From Megalopta genalis (Eukaryota; Arthropoda; Insecta; Hymenoptera; Halictidae): DNA of 64,000 nucleotides. The notes beneath the pieces were generated by a model, which saw only the letters and a program-made list of their open reading frames with translations, made no database searches and had not been told where the DNA came from. The DNA lies in assembly GCF_051020955.1 (NCBI RefSeq), contig NW_027476099.1, positions 1,226,001-1,290,000 of the forward strand, written 5' to 3'. Of the stretch, positions 1 through 12,480 are shown one piece after another. Within the stretch, counting starts at the first letter, position 1; every line of letters starts with the position of its first letter. The position numbers and the translations under genes were made by a program.

Positions 1-2240
1 CATTTGTTCATTTGTTCATTTGTGCATTTGTTCATTTGTTCATTTGTTCATTTGTTCATTTGTTCATTTGTTCATTTGATCATTTGTTCATTTGTTCATT
101 TGTTCATTTGTTCATTTGTTCATTTGTTCATTTGTTCATTTGTTCATTTGTTCATTTCTTCATTTCTTCACTTGTTCATTTGTTCACTTGTTCATTTGTT
201 CATTTGCTCATTTGTTCATTTGTTCATTTGTTCATTTGTTCATTTGTTCTTTTGTTCATTTGTTCATTTGTTCATTTGTTCATTTGTTCATTTGTTCATT
301 TGTTCATTTGTTCATTTGTTCTTTTGTTCATTTGTTCATTTGTTCATTTGTTCATTTGTTCATTTGTTCATTTGTTCATTTGTTCATTTGTTCATTTGTT
401 CATTTGTTCATTTGTTCATTTGTTCATTTGTTCATTTGTTCATTTGTTCATTTGTTCATTTGTTCATTTGTTCATTTGTTCATTTGTTCATTTGTTCATT
501 TGTTCATTTGTTCATTTGTTCATTCGTTCATTTGTTCATTTGTTCATTTGTTCATTCGTTCATTTGTCTATTCGCTCATTTGTTCATTTGTTCATTTGTT
601 CATTTGTTCATTTGTTCCTTCGTTCATTTTTCTATTCGCTCATTTGTTCATTTGTTCATTCGATCATTTGTCTATTCGCTCATTTGTTCATTTGTTCATG
701 TGTTCATTTGTTCATGTGTTCATTTGTTCATTTGTTCATTTGTTCATTTGTTCATTTGTTCAGTTGTTCCTTCGTTCATTTGTTCATTTGTTCATTCGTT
801 CATTTGTCTATTCGCTCATTTGTTCATTTGTTCATTTGTTCATTTGTATATTTGTTCATTTGTGCGATTGTCTATTCGCTCATTTGTTCATTTGTTCATT
901 TGTTCATTTGTTCATTTGTTCATTTTTTCATTTGTTCATTTGTTCATTTTTTCATTTGTTCATTTGTTCATTTTTTCATTTGTTCATTTGTTCATTTGTT
1001 CATTTGTTCATTTGTTCATTTGTTCATTTGCTCATTTGTTCATTTGTTCATTTGTTCATTTGTTCATTTGTGCGATTGTCTATTCGCTCATTTGTTCATT
1101 TGTTAATTAGTTCATTTGCCTATTCGCTCATTTGTTCATTTGTTCATTTGTTCATTTGTTCATTTGTTCATTTGCTCACTTGCTCATTTGTTCATTTGTT
1201 CATATGTTCATTTGTTCATTTGTTCATTTGCTCATTTGTTCATTTGTTCATTTGTTCATTTGTTCATTTGTTCATTTGTGCATTTGTTCATTTGTTCATT
1301 TGTTCATTTGTTCATTTGTTCATTTGTTCATTTGTTCATTTGTTCATTTGTTCATTTGTTCATTTGTTCATTTGTTCATTTGTTCATTTGTTCATTTGTT
1401 CATTTGTTCATTTGTTCATTTGTTCATTTGTTCATTTGTTCATTTGTTCATTTGTTCATTTGTTCATTTGTTCATTTGTTCATTTGTTCATTTGTTCATT
1501 TGTTCATTTGTTCATTTGTTCATTTGTTCATTTGTTCATTTGTTCATTTGTTCATTTGTTCATTTGTTCATTTGTTCATTTGTTCCTTCGATCATTTGTC
1601 TATTCGCTCATTTGTTCATTTATTCATTCGTTCATTTGTCTATTCGCTCATTTGTTCATTTGTTCGTTTGTTCATTTGTTCATTTCTTCATTTCTTCATT
1701 TGTTCATTTGTTCATTTGTTCATGTGTTCATTTGTTCATTTGTTCATTTGTTCATTTGTTCATTTGTTCACTTGTTCATTTGTTCATTTGTTCATTTGTT
1801 CATTTGTTCACTTGTTCACTTTGCTCATTTGTTCGTTTGTTCATTTCTTCATTTGTTCATTTCTTCATTTGTTCATTTGTTCATTTGTTCATTTGTTCAT
1901 TTGCTCATTTGTTCATTTGTTCATTTGTTCATTTGTTCATTTGTGCGATTGTCTATTCGCTCATTTGTTCATTTGTTAATTCGTTCATTTGCCTATTCGC
2001 TCATTTGTTCATTTGTTCATTTGTTCATTTGTTCATTTGCTCACTTGCTCACTTGCTCATTTGTTCATTTGTTCATATGTTCATTTGTTCATTTGTTCAT
2101 TTGTTCATTTGTTCATTTGTTCATTTGATCATTTGTTAATTTGATCATTTGTTCACTTGTTCACTTGCTCATTTGTTCGGTTGTTCATTTCTTCATTTCT
2201 TCATTTCTTCATTTGTTCATTTGTTCATTTGTTAATTCGT
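1..2240. repeat. Family C higher-order repeat block, first occurrence
   Basis: The first half is near-canonical repeat with scattered markers: CATTTCTT pairs near 155-175, GTTCTTTTG near 249 and 319, and CATGTG near 700. A triple CATTTTTT cassette lies at about 921, 945 and 969. GTGCGATTG occurs near 863, 1,072 and 1,943. The last two are followed by TCTATTCGCTC, a TTAATT unit and GCCTATTCGCTC, the family C signature. TTAATTAG near 1,103 is a variant of the usual TTAATTCG. A 9-base unit CACTTTGCT near 1,817 shifts the register by one. No gene or non-repeat sequence is present. Confidence 0.85.
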
Positions 2241-5200
2241 TCATTTGCCTATTCGCTCATTTGTTAATTTGTTAATTTGTTCATTTGCACATTTGCTCAT
2301 TTGCTCATTTGCTCATTTGTTCATTTGTTCATTCGTTCATTTGTTCATTTGTTCATTTGTTCATTTGTTCATTTGTTCATTTGTTCCTTTGTTCATTTGT
2401 TCATTTGTTCATTTGTTCATTTGTTCATTTGTTCATTTGTCCACTTGTTCATTTGTTCGTTTGTTCATTTGTTCGTTTGTTCATTTGTTCACTTGTTCAT
2501 TTGTTCATTTGATCATTTGTTCATTTGTTCCTTCGTTCATTTGTCTATTCGCACATTTGTTCATTTGTTCATTTGTTCATTTGTTCATTTGTTCATTTGT
2601 TCATTTGTTCAATTGTTCATTTGGTCATTTGTTCATTTGTTCATTTGTTCACTTGTTCACTTGTTTACTTGTTTACTTGTTCATTTGTTCATTTGTTCAT
2701 TTGTTCATTTGTTCATTTGTTCATTTGTTCATTTGTTCATTTGTTCATTTGATCATTTGTTCATTTGTTCATTTGTTCACTTGTTCACTTGCTCATTTGT
2801 TCGTTTGTTCATTTCTTCATTTCTTCATTTCTTCATTTGTTCATTTGTTCATTTGTCCATTTGTTCATTTGTCCACTTGTTCATTTTTATCATTTGTTCA
2901 TTTGTTCATTTGTTCATTCGTTCATTTGTTCATTTGTTCATTTGTTCATTTGTTCATTTGTTCATTCGTTCATTTGTTCATTTGTTCATTTGTTCATTTG
3001 TTCATTCGTTCATTTGTTCATTTGTTCATTTGTTCATTTGTTCATTTGTTCATTTGTTCATTTGTTCATCTGTTCATTTGTTCATTTGTTCATTTGTTCA
3101 TTTGTTCATTCGTTCATTTGTTCATTTGTTCATTTGTTCATTTGTTCATTTATTCATTTGTTCATTTGTTCATTTGTTCATTTGTTCATTTGTTCATTTG
3201 TCCATTTGTCCATTTGTTCATTTGTTCATTTGTTCATTTGTTCATTTGTTCATTTGTTCATTTGTTCATTTGTTCATTTGTTCATTTGTCCATTTGTTCA
3301 TTTGTTCATTTGTTCATTTGTTCATTTGTTCATTTGTTCATTTGTTCATTTGTTCATTTGTTCATTTGTTCATTTGTTCATTTGTTCATTTGATCATTTG
3401 TTCATTTGTTCATTTGTTCATTTGTTCCTTCGTTCATTTGTCTATTCGCTCATTTGTTCATTTGTTCCTTCGTTCATTTGTCTATTCGCTCATTTGTTCA
3501 TTTGTTCATTCGTTCATTTGTTCATTTGTTCATTTGTTCATTCGTTCATTTGTTCATTCGTTCATTTGTCTATTCGCACATTTGTTCATTTGTTCATTTG
3601 TTCATTTGTTCATTTGTTCATTTGTTCATTTGTTCATTTGTTCATTTGTTCAATTGTTCATTTGGTCATTTGTTCATTTGTTCATTTGTTCACTTGTTCA
3701 CTTGTTTACTTGTTTACTTGTTCATTTGTTCATTTGTTCATTTGTTCATTTGTTCATTTGTTCATTTGTTCATTTGTTCATTTGTTCATTTGATCATTTG
3801 TTCATTTGTTCATTTGTTCACTTGTTCACTTGCTCATTTGTTCGTTTGTTCATATCTCCATTTCTTCATTTCTTCATTTTTTCATTTGTTCATTTGTTCA
3901 TTTGTTCATTTGTTCATTTGTTCATTTGTCCATTTGTTCATTTGTCCACTTGTTCATTTGTTCATTTGTTCATTTGTTCATTTGTTCATTTGTTCATTTG
4001 TTCAATTGTTCATTTGGTCATTTGTTCATTTGTTCATTTGTTCACTTGTTCACTTGTTTACTTGTTTACTTGTTCATTTGTTCATTTGTTCATTTGTTCA
4101 TTTGTTCATTTGTTCATTTGTTCATTTGTTCATTTGTTCATTTGATCATTTGTTCATTTGTTCATTTGTTCACTTGTTCACTTGCTCATTTGTTCGTTTG
4201 TTCATATCTCCATTTCTTCATTTCTTCATTTTTTCATTTGTTCATTTGTTCATTTGTTCATTTGTTCATTTGTTCATTTGTTCATTTGTTCATTTGTTCA
4301 TTTGATCATTTGTTCATTTGTTCATTTGTTCACTTGTTCACTTGCTCATTTGTTCGTTTGTTCATTTCTTCATTTCTTCATTTCTTCATTTGTTCATTTG
4401 TTCATTTGTCCATTTGTTCATTTGTCCACTTGTTCATTTTTATCATTTGTTCATTTGTTCATTTGTTCATTCGTTCATTTGTTCATTTGTTCATTTGTTC
4501 ATTTGTTCATTTGTTCATTCGTTCATTTGTTCATTTGTTCATTTGTTCATTTGTTCATTTGTTCATTCGTTCATTTGTTCATTTGTTCATTTGTTCATTT
4601 GTTCATTTGTTCATTTGTTCATTTGTTCATCTGTTCATTTGTTCATTTGTTCATTTGTTCATTTGTTCATTTGTTCATTCGTTCATTTGTTCATTTGTTC
4701 ATTTGTTCATTTGTTCATTTATTCATTTGTTCATTTGTTCATTTGTTCATTTGTTCATTTGTTCATTTGTCCATTTGTCCATTTGTTCATTTGTTCATTT
4801 GTTCATTTGTTCATTTGTTCATTTGTTCATTTGTTCATTTGTTCATTTGTTCATTTGTCCATTTGTTCATTTGTTCATTTGTTCATTTGTTCATTTGTTC
4901 ATTTGTTCATTTGTTCATTTGTTCATTTGTTCATTTGTTCATTTGTTCATTTGTTCATTTGATCATTTGTTCATTTGTTCATTTGTTCATTTGTTCATTT
5001 GTTCATTTGTTCATTTGTTCATTTGTTCATTTGTTCATTTGTTCATTTGTGCGATTGTCTATTCGCTCATTTGTTCATTTGTTAATTCGTTCATTTGCCT
5101 ATTCGCTCATTTGTTCATTTGTTCATTTGTTCATTCGTTCATTTGTCTATTCGCACATTTGTTCATTTGTTCATTTGTTCATTTGTTCATTTGTTCATTT

Positions 5201-6120
5201 GTTCATTTGTTCAATTGTTCATTTGGTCATTTGTTCATTTGTTCATTTGTTCACTTGTTCACTTGTTTACTTGTTTACTTGTTCATTTGTTCATTTGTTC
5301 ATTTGTTCATTTGTTCATTTGTTCATTTGTTCATTTGTTCATTTGTTCATTTGTTCATTTGATCATTTGTTCATTTGTTCATTTGTTCACTTGTTCACTT
5401 GCTCATTTGTTCGTTTGTTCATATCTCCATTTCTTCATTTCTTCATTTTTTCATTTGTTCATTTGTTCATTTGTTCATTTGTCCATTTGTTCATTTGTCC
5501 ACTTGTTCATTTGTTCATTTGTTCATTTGTTCATTTGTTCATTTGTTCATTTGTTCAATTGTTCATTTGGTCATTTGTTCATTTGTTCATTTGTTCACTT
5601 GTTCACTTGTTTACTTGTTTACTTGTTCATTTGTTCATTTGTTCATTTGTTCATTTGTTCATTTGTTCATTTGTTCATTTGTTCATTTGTTCATTTGATC
5701 ATTTGTTCATTTGTTCATTTGTTCACTTGTTCACTTGCTCATTTGTTCGTTTGTTCATATCTCCATTTCTTCATTTCTTCATTTTTTCATTTGTTCATTT
5801 GTTCATTTGTTCATTTGTTCATTTGTTCATTTGTTCATTTGTTCATTTGTTCATTTGTTCATTTGTTCATTTGTTCATTTGTTCATTTGTTCATTTGTTC
5901 ATTTGTTCATTTGTTCATTTGTTCATTTGTTCATTTGTTCATTTGTTCATTTGTTCATTTGTTCATTTGTTCATTTGTTCATTTGTTCATTTGTTCATTT
6001 GTTCATTTGTTCATTTGTTCATTTGTTCATTTGTTCATTTGTTCATTTGTTCATTTGTTCATTTGTTCATTTGTTCATTTGTTCATTTGTTCATTTGTTC
6101 ATTTGTTCATTTGTTCATTT
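2241..6120. repeat. Family A higher-order repeat block with TTTTTATC and GGTCATTTG markers
   Basis: The recurring order is GATCATTTG, two CACTTGTT units, GCTCATTTG, CGTTTGTT and then two or three CATTTCTT units, seen near 2,750, 3,790, 4,145, 4,310, 5,360 and 5,695. A second motif, CAATTG followed by GGTCATTTG and two TTTACTTG units, occurs near 2,612, 3,652, 4,002, 5,213 and 5,554. A register-shifting TTTTTATC lies near 2,885 and again near 4,436, so about 1.55 kb is duplicated here. Four copies carry CATATCTCC instead of CATTTCTTC (near 3,850, 4,202, 5,421 and 5,757). One family C cassette sits near 5,049. No coding content is seen. Confidence 0.82.
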
Positions 6121-9100
6121 GTTCATTTGTGCGATTGTCTATTCGCTCATTTGTTCATTTGTTAATTCGTTCATTTGCCTATTCGCTCATTTGTTCATTT
6201 GTTCATTTGTTCATTTGTTCATTTGTTCATTTGCTCATTTGCTCATTTGCTCATTTGCTCATTTGTTCATTTGTTCATTTGTTCATTTGTTCATTTGTTC
6301 ACTTGTTCATTTGTTCATTTGTTCATTTGTTCATTTGTTCATTTGTTCATTTGTTCATTTGTTCACTTGTTCACTTTGCTCATTTGTTCGTTTGTTCATT
6401 TCTTCATTTCTTCATTTGTTCATTTGTTCATTTGTTCATTTGTTCATTTGTTCATTTGTTCATTTGTTCATTTGTTCATTTGTTCATTTGTTCATTTGTT
6501 CATTTGTTCATTTGTTCATTTGTTCATTTGTTCATTTGTTCATTTGTTCATTTGTTCATTTGTTCATTTGTTCATTTGTTCATTTGTTCATTTGTTCATT
6601 TGTTCATTTGTTCATTTGTTCATTTGTTCATTTGTTCATTTGTTCATTTGTTCATTTGTTCATTTGTTCATTTGTTCATTTGTTCATTTGTTCATTTGTT
6701 CATTTGTTCATTTGTTCATTTGTTCATTTGTTCATTTGTTCATTTGTTCATTTGTTCATTTGTTCATTTGTTCATTTGTTCATTTGTTCATTTGTTCATT
6801 TGTTCCTTCGTTCATTTGTCTATTCGCTTATTTGTTCATTCGTTCATTTGTCTATTCGCTCATTTGTTCATTTGTTCATTTGTTCATTTGTTCATTTGTT
6901 CATTTGTTCATTTGTTCATTTGTTCATTTGTTCATTTGTTCATTTGTTCATTTGTTCATTTGTTCATTTGTTCATTTGTTCATTTGTTCATTTGATCGTT
7001 TGTTCATTTGTTCGTTTGTTCGTTTGTTCCTTTGTTCATTTGTTCGTTTGTTCCTTTGTTCATTTGTTCATTTGTTCATTTGTTCGTTTGTTCATTAGTT
7101 CGTTTGTTCATTTGTTCATTTGTTCATTTGTTCATTTGTTCATTTGTATATTTGTTCATCTGTTCATTTGTTCATTTGTTCATTTGTTCATTTGTTCATT
7201 TGTTCATTTGTTCATTTGTTCATTTGTTCATTTGTTCATTTGTTCATTTGTTCATTTGTTCATTTGTTCATTTGTTCATTTGTTCATTTGTTCATTTGTT
7301 CATTTGTTCATTTGTTCATTTGTTCATTTGTTCATTTGTTCATTAGTTCATTTGTTCATTTGTTCATTTGTTCATTTGTTCATTTGTTCATTTGTTCATT
7401 TGTTCATTTGTTCATTTGTTCATTTGTTCATTTGTTCATTTGTTCATTTGTTCATTTGTTCATTTGTTCATTTGTTCATTTGTTCATTTGTTCATTTGTT
7501 CATTTGTTCATTTGTTCATTTGTTCCTTCGTTCATTTGTCTATTCGCTCATTTGTTCATTTATTCATTCCTTCATTTGTCTATTCGCTCATTTGTTCATT
7601 TGTTCATTTGTTCATTTCTTCATTTGTTCATTTGTTCATTTGTTCATTTGTTCATTTGTTCACTTTGCTCATTTGTTCGTTTGTTCATTTCTTCATTTCT
7701 TCATTTGTTCATTTGTTCATTTGTTCATTTGTTCATTTGTTCATTTGTTCATTTGTTCATTTGTTCATTTGTTCATTTGTTCATTTGTTCATTTGTTCAT
7801 TTGTTCATTTGTTCATTTGTTCATTTGTTCATTTGTTCATTTGTTCATTTGTTCATTTGTTCATTTGTTCATTTGTTCATTTGTTCATTTGTTCATTTGT
7901 TCATTTGTTCATTTGTTCATTTGTTCATTTGTTCATTTGTTCATTTGTTCATTTGTTCATTTGTTCATTTGTTCATTTGTTCATTTGTTCATTTGTTCAT
8001 TTGTTCATTTGTTCATTTGTTCATTTGTTCATTTGTTCATTTGTTCATTTGTTCATTTGTTCATTTGTTCATTTGTTCATTTGTTCATTTGTTCACTTGT
8101 TCATTTGTTCATTTGTTCATTTGTTCATTTGTTCATTTGTTCATTTGTTCATTTGTTCATTTGTTCATTTGTTCATTTGTTCATTTGTTCATTTGTTCAT
8201 TTGTTCATTTGTTCATTTGTTCATTTGTTCATTTGTTCATTTGTTCATTTGTTCCTTCGTTCATTTGTCTATTCGCTCATTTGTTCATTTATTCATTCGT
8301 TCATTTGTCTATTCGCTCATTTGTTCATTTGTTCCTTTGTTCATTTGTTCATTTGTTCATTTGTTCATTTGTTCATTTGTTCATTTGCTCATTTGTTCAT
8401 TTGTTCATTTGTTCATTTGTTCATATGTTCATTTGTGCGATTGTCTATTCGCTCATTTGTTCATTTGTTAATTCGTTCATTTGCCTATTCGCTCATTTGT
8501 TCATTTGTTCATTTGTTCATTTGTTCATTTGTTCATTTGCTCACTTGCTCATTTGTTCATTTGTTCATATGTTCATTTGTTCATTTGTTCATTTGCTCAT
8601 TTGTTCATTTGTTCATTTGTTCATTTGTGCATTTGTTCATTTGTTCATTTGTTCATTTGTTCATTTGTTCATTTGTTCATTTGTTCATTTGTTCATTTGT
8701 TCATTTGTTCATTTGTTCATTTGTTCATTTGTTCATTTGTTCATTGGTTCATTTGTTCATTTGTTCCTTCGTTCATTTGTCTATTCGCTCATTTGTTCAT
8801 TTATTCATTCGTTCATTTGTCTATTCGCTCATTTGTTCATTTGTTCCTTTGTTCATTTGTTCATTTGTTCATTTGTTCATTTGTTCATTTGTTCATTTGT
8901 TCATTTGTTCATTTGTTCATTTGTTCATTTGTTCATTTGTTCATTCGTTCATTTGTTCATTTGTTCATTCGTTCATTTGTCTATTCGCTCATTTGTTCAT
9001 TTGTTCATTTGTTTATTTGTTCACTTGTTCCTTCGTTCATTTTTCTATTCGCTCATTTGTTCATTTGTTCATTCGATCATTTGTCTATTCGCTCATTTGT

Positions 9101-9970
9101 TCATTTGTTCATGTGTTCATTTGTTCATTTGTTCATTTGTTCACTTGTTCATTTGTTCATTTGTTCATTTGTTCATTTGTTCATTTGTTCATTTGTTCAT
9201 TTGTTCACTTGTTCACTTTGCTCATTTGTTCGTTTGTTCATTTCTTCATTTCTTCATTTGTTCATTTGTTCATTTGTTCATGTGTTCATTTGTTCATTTG
9301 TTCATTTGTTCATTTGTTCATTTGTTCATTTGTTCACTTGTTCATTTGTTCACTTGTTCATTTGTTCACTTGTTCACTTGTTCACTTTGCTCATTTGTTC
9401 GTTTGTTCATTTCTTCATTTGTTCATTTGTTCATTTGTTCATTTGTTCATTTGCTCATTTGTTCATTTGTTCATTTGTTCATTTGTTCATTTGTGCGATT
9501 GTCTATTCGCTCATTTGTTCATTTGTTAATTCGTTCATTTGCCTATTCGCTCATTTGTTCATTTGTTCATTTGTTCATTTGTTCATTTGCTCACTTGCTC
9601 ATTTGTTCATTTGTTCATATGTTCATTTGTTCATTTGTTCATTTGCTCATTTGTTCATTTGTTCATTTGTTCATTTGTGCATTTGTTCATTTGTTCATTC
9701 GTGCATTTGTTCATTTGTTCATTTGATCATTTGTTCATTTGTTCATTTGTTCATTTGTTCATTTGTTCATTTGTTCATTTGTTCATTTGTTCATTTGTTC
9801 ATTTGTTCATTTGTTCATTTGTTCATTTGTTCATTTGTTCATTTGTTCATTTGTTCATTTGTTCATTTGTTCATTTGTTCATTTGTTCATTTGTTCATTT
9901 GTTCATTTGTTCATTTGTTCATTTGTTCATTTGTTCATTTGTTCATTTGTTCATTTGTTCATTTGTTCAT
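6121..9970. repeat. Family C higher-order repeat block, second occurrence
   Basis: Family C cassettes with GTGCGATTG lie near 6,129, 8,437 and 9,493. Between them are long canonical runs, about 6,419-6,803 and about 7,700-8,090. Paired CCTTCG / TCTATTCGCTC / TTTATTCATTCG markers occur near 7,525, 8,255 and 8,765. The end of the block near 9,676-9,730 has two GTGCATTTG-type units followed by GATCATTTG. That same ending recurs near 48,737, 50,300, 50,960, 53,330, 61,957 and 63,877. No gene is present. Confidence 0.83.
6990..7110. repeat. Local cluster of CGTTTGTT and CCTTTGTT units
   Basis: Within about 120 bases, six units have A changed to G at position 2 (CGTTTGTT) and two have A changed to C (CCTTTGTT). 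A GATC unit precedes the cluster, and a CATTAG unit, which gives a TAG, lies inside it. Elsewhere in the window CGTTTGTT occurs singly or in pairs inside family A and F cassettes. I saw no second copy of this cluster, so it has not been amplified with its neighbours. Confidence 0.8.
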
Positions 9971-12480
9971 TTGATCATTTGTTCATTTGTTCACTTGTTC
10001 ACTTGCTCATTTGTTCGTTTGTTCACTTCATTTCTTCATTTCTTCATTTGTTCATTTGTTCATTTGTTCATTTGTTCATTTGTCCATTTGTTCATTTGTC
10101 CACTTGTTCATTTGTTCATTTGTTCATTTGTTCATTTGTTCATTCGTTCATTTGTTCATTCGTTCATTTGTTCATTTGTTCATTTGTTCATTTCTCCATT
10201 TGTTCATTTGTTCATTTGTTCATTTGTTCATTTGTTCATTTGTTCACTTGTTTACTTGTTTACTTGTTCATTTGTTCATTTGTTCATTTGTTCATTTGTT
10301 CATTTGTTCATTTGTTCATTTGTTCATTTGTTCATTTGTTCATTTGTTCATTTGTTCATTTGATCATTTGATCATTTGTTCATTTGTTTACTTGTTCACT
10401 TGCTCATTTGTTCGTTTGTTCATTTGTTCATTTGTTCATTTGTTCATTTGTTCATTTGTTCATTTTGTTCATTTGTTCATTTGTCCATTCGTTCATTTGT
10501 CCACTTGTTCATTTGTTCATTTGTTCATTTGTTCATTCGTTCATTTGTTCATTTGTTCATTCGTTCATTTGTTCATTTGTTCATTTGTTCATTTGTTCAT
10601 TTGTTCATTTGTTCATTTGTTCACTCGTTCATTTGTTCATTTGTACATTTGTTCATTTGTTCATTTATTCATTTGTTCATTTGTTCATCTGTTCATTTGT
10701 TCATTCGTTCATTTGTTCATTTGTTCATTTGTTCATTTGTTCATTTGTTCATTTGTTCATTTGTTCATTTGTTCATTTGTTCATTTGTTCATTTGTTCAT
10801 TTGTTCATTTGTTCATTTGTTCATTTGTTCATTTGTTCATTTGTTCATTTGTTCATTTGTTCATTTGTTCATTTGTTCCTTCGTTCATTTGTCTATTCGC
10901 TCATTTGTTCATTTGTTCATTCGTTCATTTGTTCATTTGTTCATTTGTTCATTCGTTCATTTGTTCATTTGTTCATTTGTACATTTGTTCATTTGTACAT
11001 TTGTTCTTTTGTTCATTTGTTCTTTTGTTCATTTGTTCATTTGTTCATTTGTTCATTTGTTCACTTGTTTACTTGTTCATTTGTTCATTTGTTCATTTGT
11101 TCATTTGTTCATTTGTTCATTTGTTCATTTGTTCATTTGTTCATTTGATCATTTGATCATTTGTTCATTTGTTTACTTGTTCACTTGCTCATTTGTTCAT
11201 TTGTTCATTTGTTCATTTGTTCATTTGTTCATTCGTTCATTTGTTCATTTGTTCATTTGTCCATTTGTTCATTTGTCCACTTGTTCATTTGTTCATTTGT
11301 TCATTTGTTCATTTGTTCATTCGTTCATTTGTTCATTCATTCATTTGTTCATTTGTTCATTTGTTCATTTGTTCATTTGTTCATTTGTTCATTTGTTCAT
11401 TCGTTCATTTGTTCATTCGTTCATTTGTTCATTTGTTCATTTGTTCATTTGTTCATCTGTTCATTTGTTCATTTGTTCATTTGTTCATTTGTTCATCTGT
11501 TCATTTGTTCATTTGTTCATTTGTTCATTTGTTCATTTGTTCATTCGTTCATTTGTTCATTCGTTCATTTGTTCATTTGTTCATTCGTTCATTTGTTCAT
11601 TCGTTCATTTGTTCATTTGTTCATTTGTTCATTTGTTCATTTGTTCATTTGTTCATTTGTTCATTTGTTCATTTGTTCATTTGTTCATTTGTTCATTTGT
11701 TCATTTGTTCATTTGTTCATTTGTTCATTTGTTCATTTGTTCATTTGTTCATTTGTTCATTTGTTCATTTGTCATTTGTTCATTTGTTCAATTGTTCATT
11801 TGTTCATTTGTTCATTTGTTCATTTGTTCATTTGTTCATTTGTTCATTTGTTCATTTGTTCATTTGTTCATTTGTTCATTTGTTCATTTGTTCATTTGTT
11901 CATTTGATCATTTGTTCATTTGTTCATTTGTTCATTTGTTCCTTCGTTCATTTGTCTATTCGCTCATTTGTTCATTTGTTCATTTGTTCATTCGTTCATT
12001 TGTTCATTTGTTCATTCGTTCATTTGTCTATTCGCACATTTGTTCATTTGTTCATTTGTTCATTTGTTCATTTGTTCTTTTGTTCATTTGTTCATTTGTT
12101 CATTTGTTCATTTGTTCATTTGTTCATTTGTTCATTTGTTCATTTGTTCATTTGTTCATTTGTTCATTTGTTCATTTGTTCATTTGTTCATTTGTTCATT
12201 TGTTCATTTGTTCATTTGTCTATTCGCACATTTGTTCATTTCTTCATTTGTTCATTTGTTCATTTGTTCATTTGTTCATTTGTTCATTTGTTCATTTGTT
12301 CATTTGTTCATTTGTTCATTTGTTCATTTGTTCATTTGTTCATTTATTCATTTGTTCATTTGTTCATTTGTTCATTTGTTCATTTGTTCATTTGTTCATT
12401 TGTTCATTTGTTCATTTGTTCATTTGTTCATTTGTTCATTTGTTCATTTGTTGATTTGTTCATTTGTTCATTTGTTCATT
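9971..12480. repeat. Family A' higher-order repeat block with short 5-base unit
   Basis: This block uses the family A order (GATCATTTG, CACTTGTT pair, GCTCATTTG, CGTTTGTT) with extra markers. A 5-base unit in CACTTCATTTCTTC near 10,027 shifts the register by three, and CATTTTGTTC near 10,461 shifts it by one. TTTACTTG pairs, CATCTGTT, CACTCGTT and many CATTCGTT units are also present. Tandem GATCATTTGATC motifs lie near 10,365 and 11,150. A 7-base unit (CATTTGTCATTTG) near 11,770 shifts the register by minus one. Marker order matches about 55,850-57,500 and 61,820-63,850 later in the window. No gene is present. Confidence 0.82.

Noticed and set aside
921..975. T6 tracts as transcription terminators
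   Set aside because: No GC-rich stem precedes them, and they are part of a repeated cassette inside satellite with no gene upstream.
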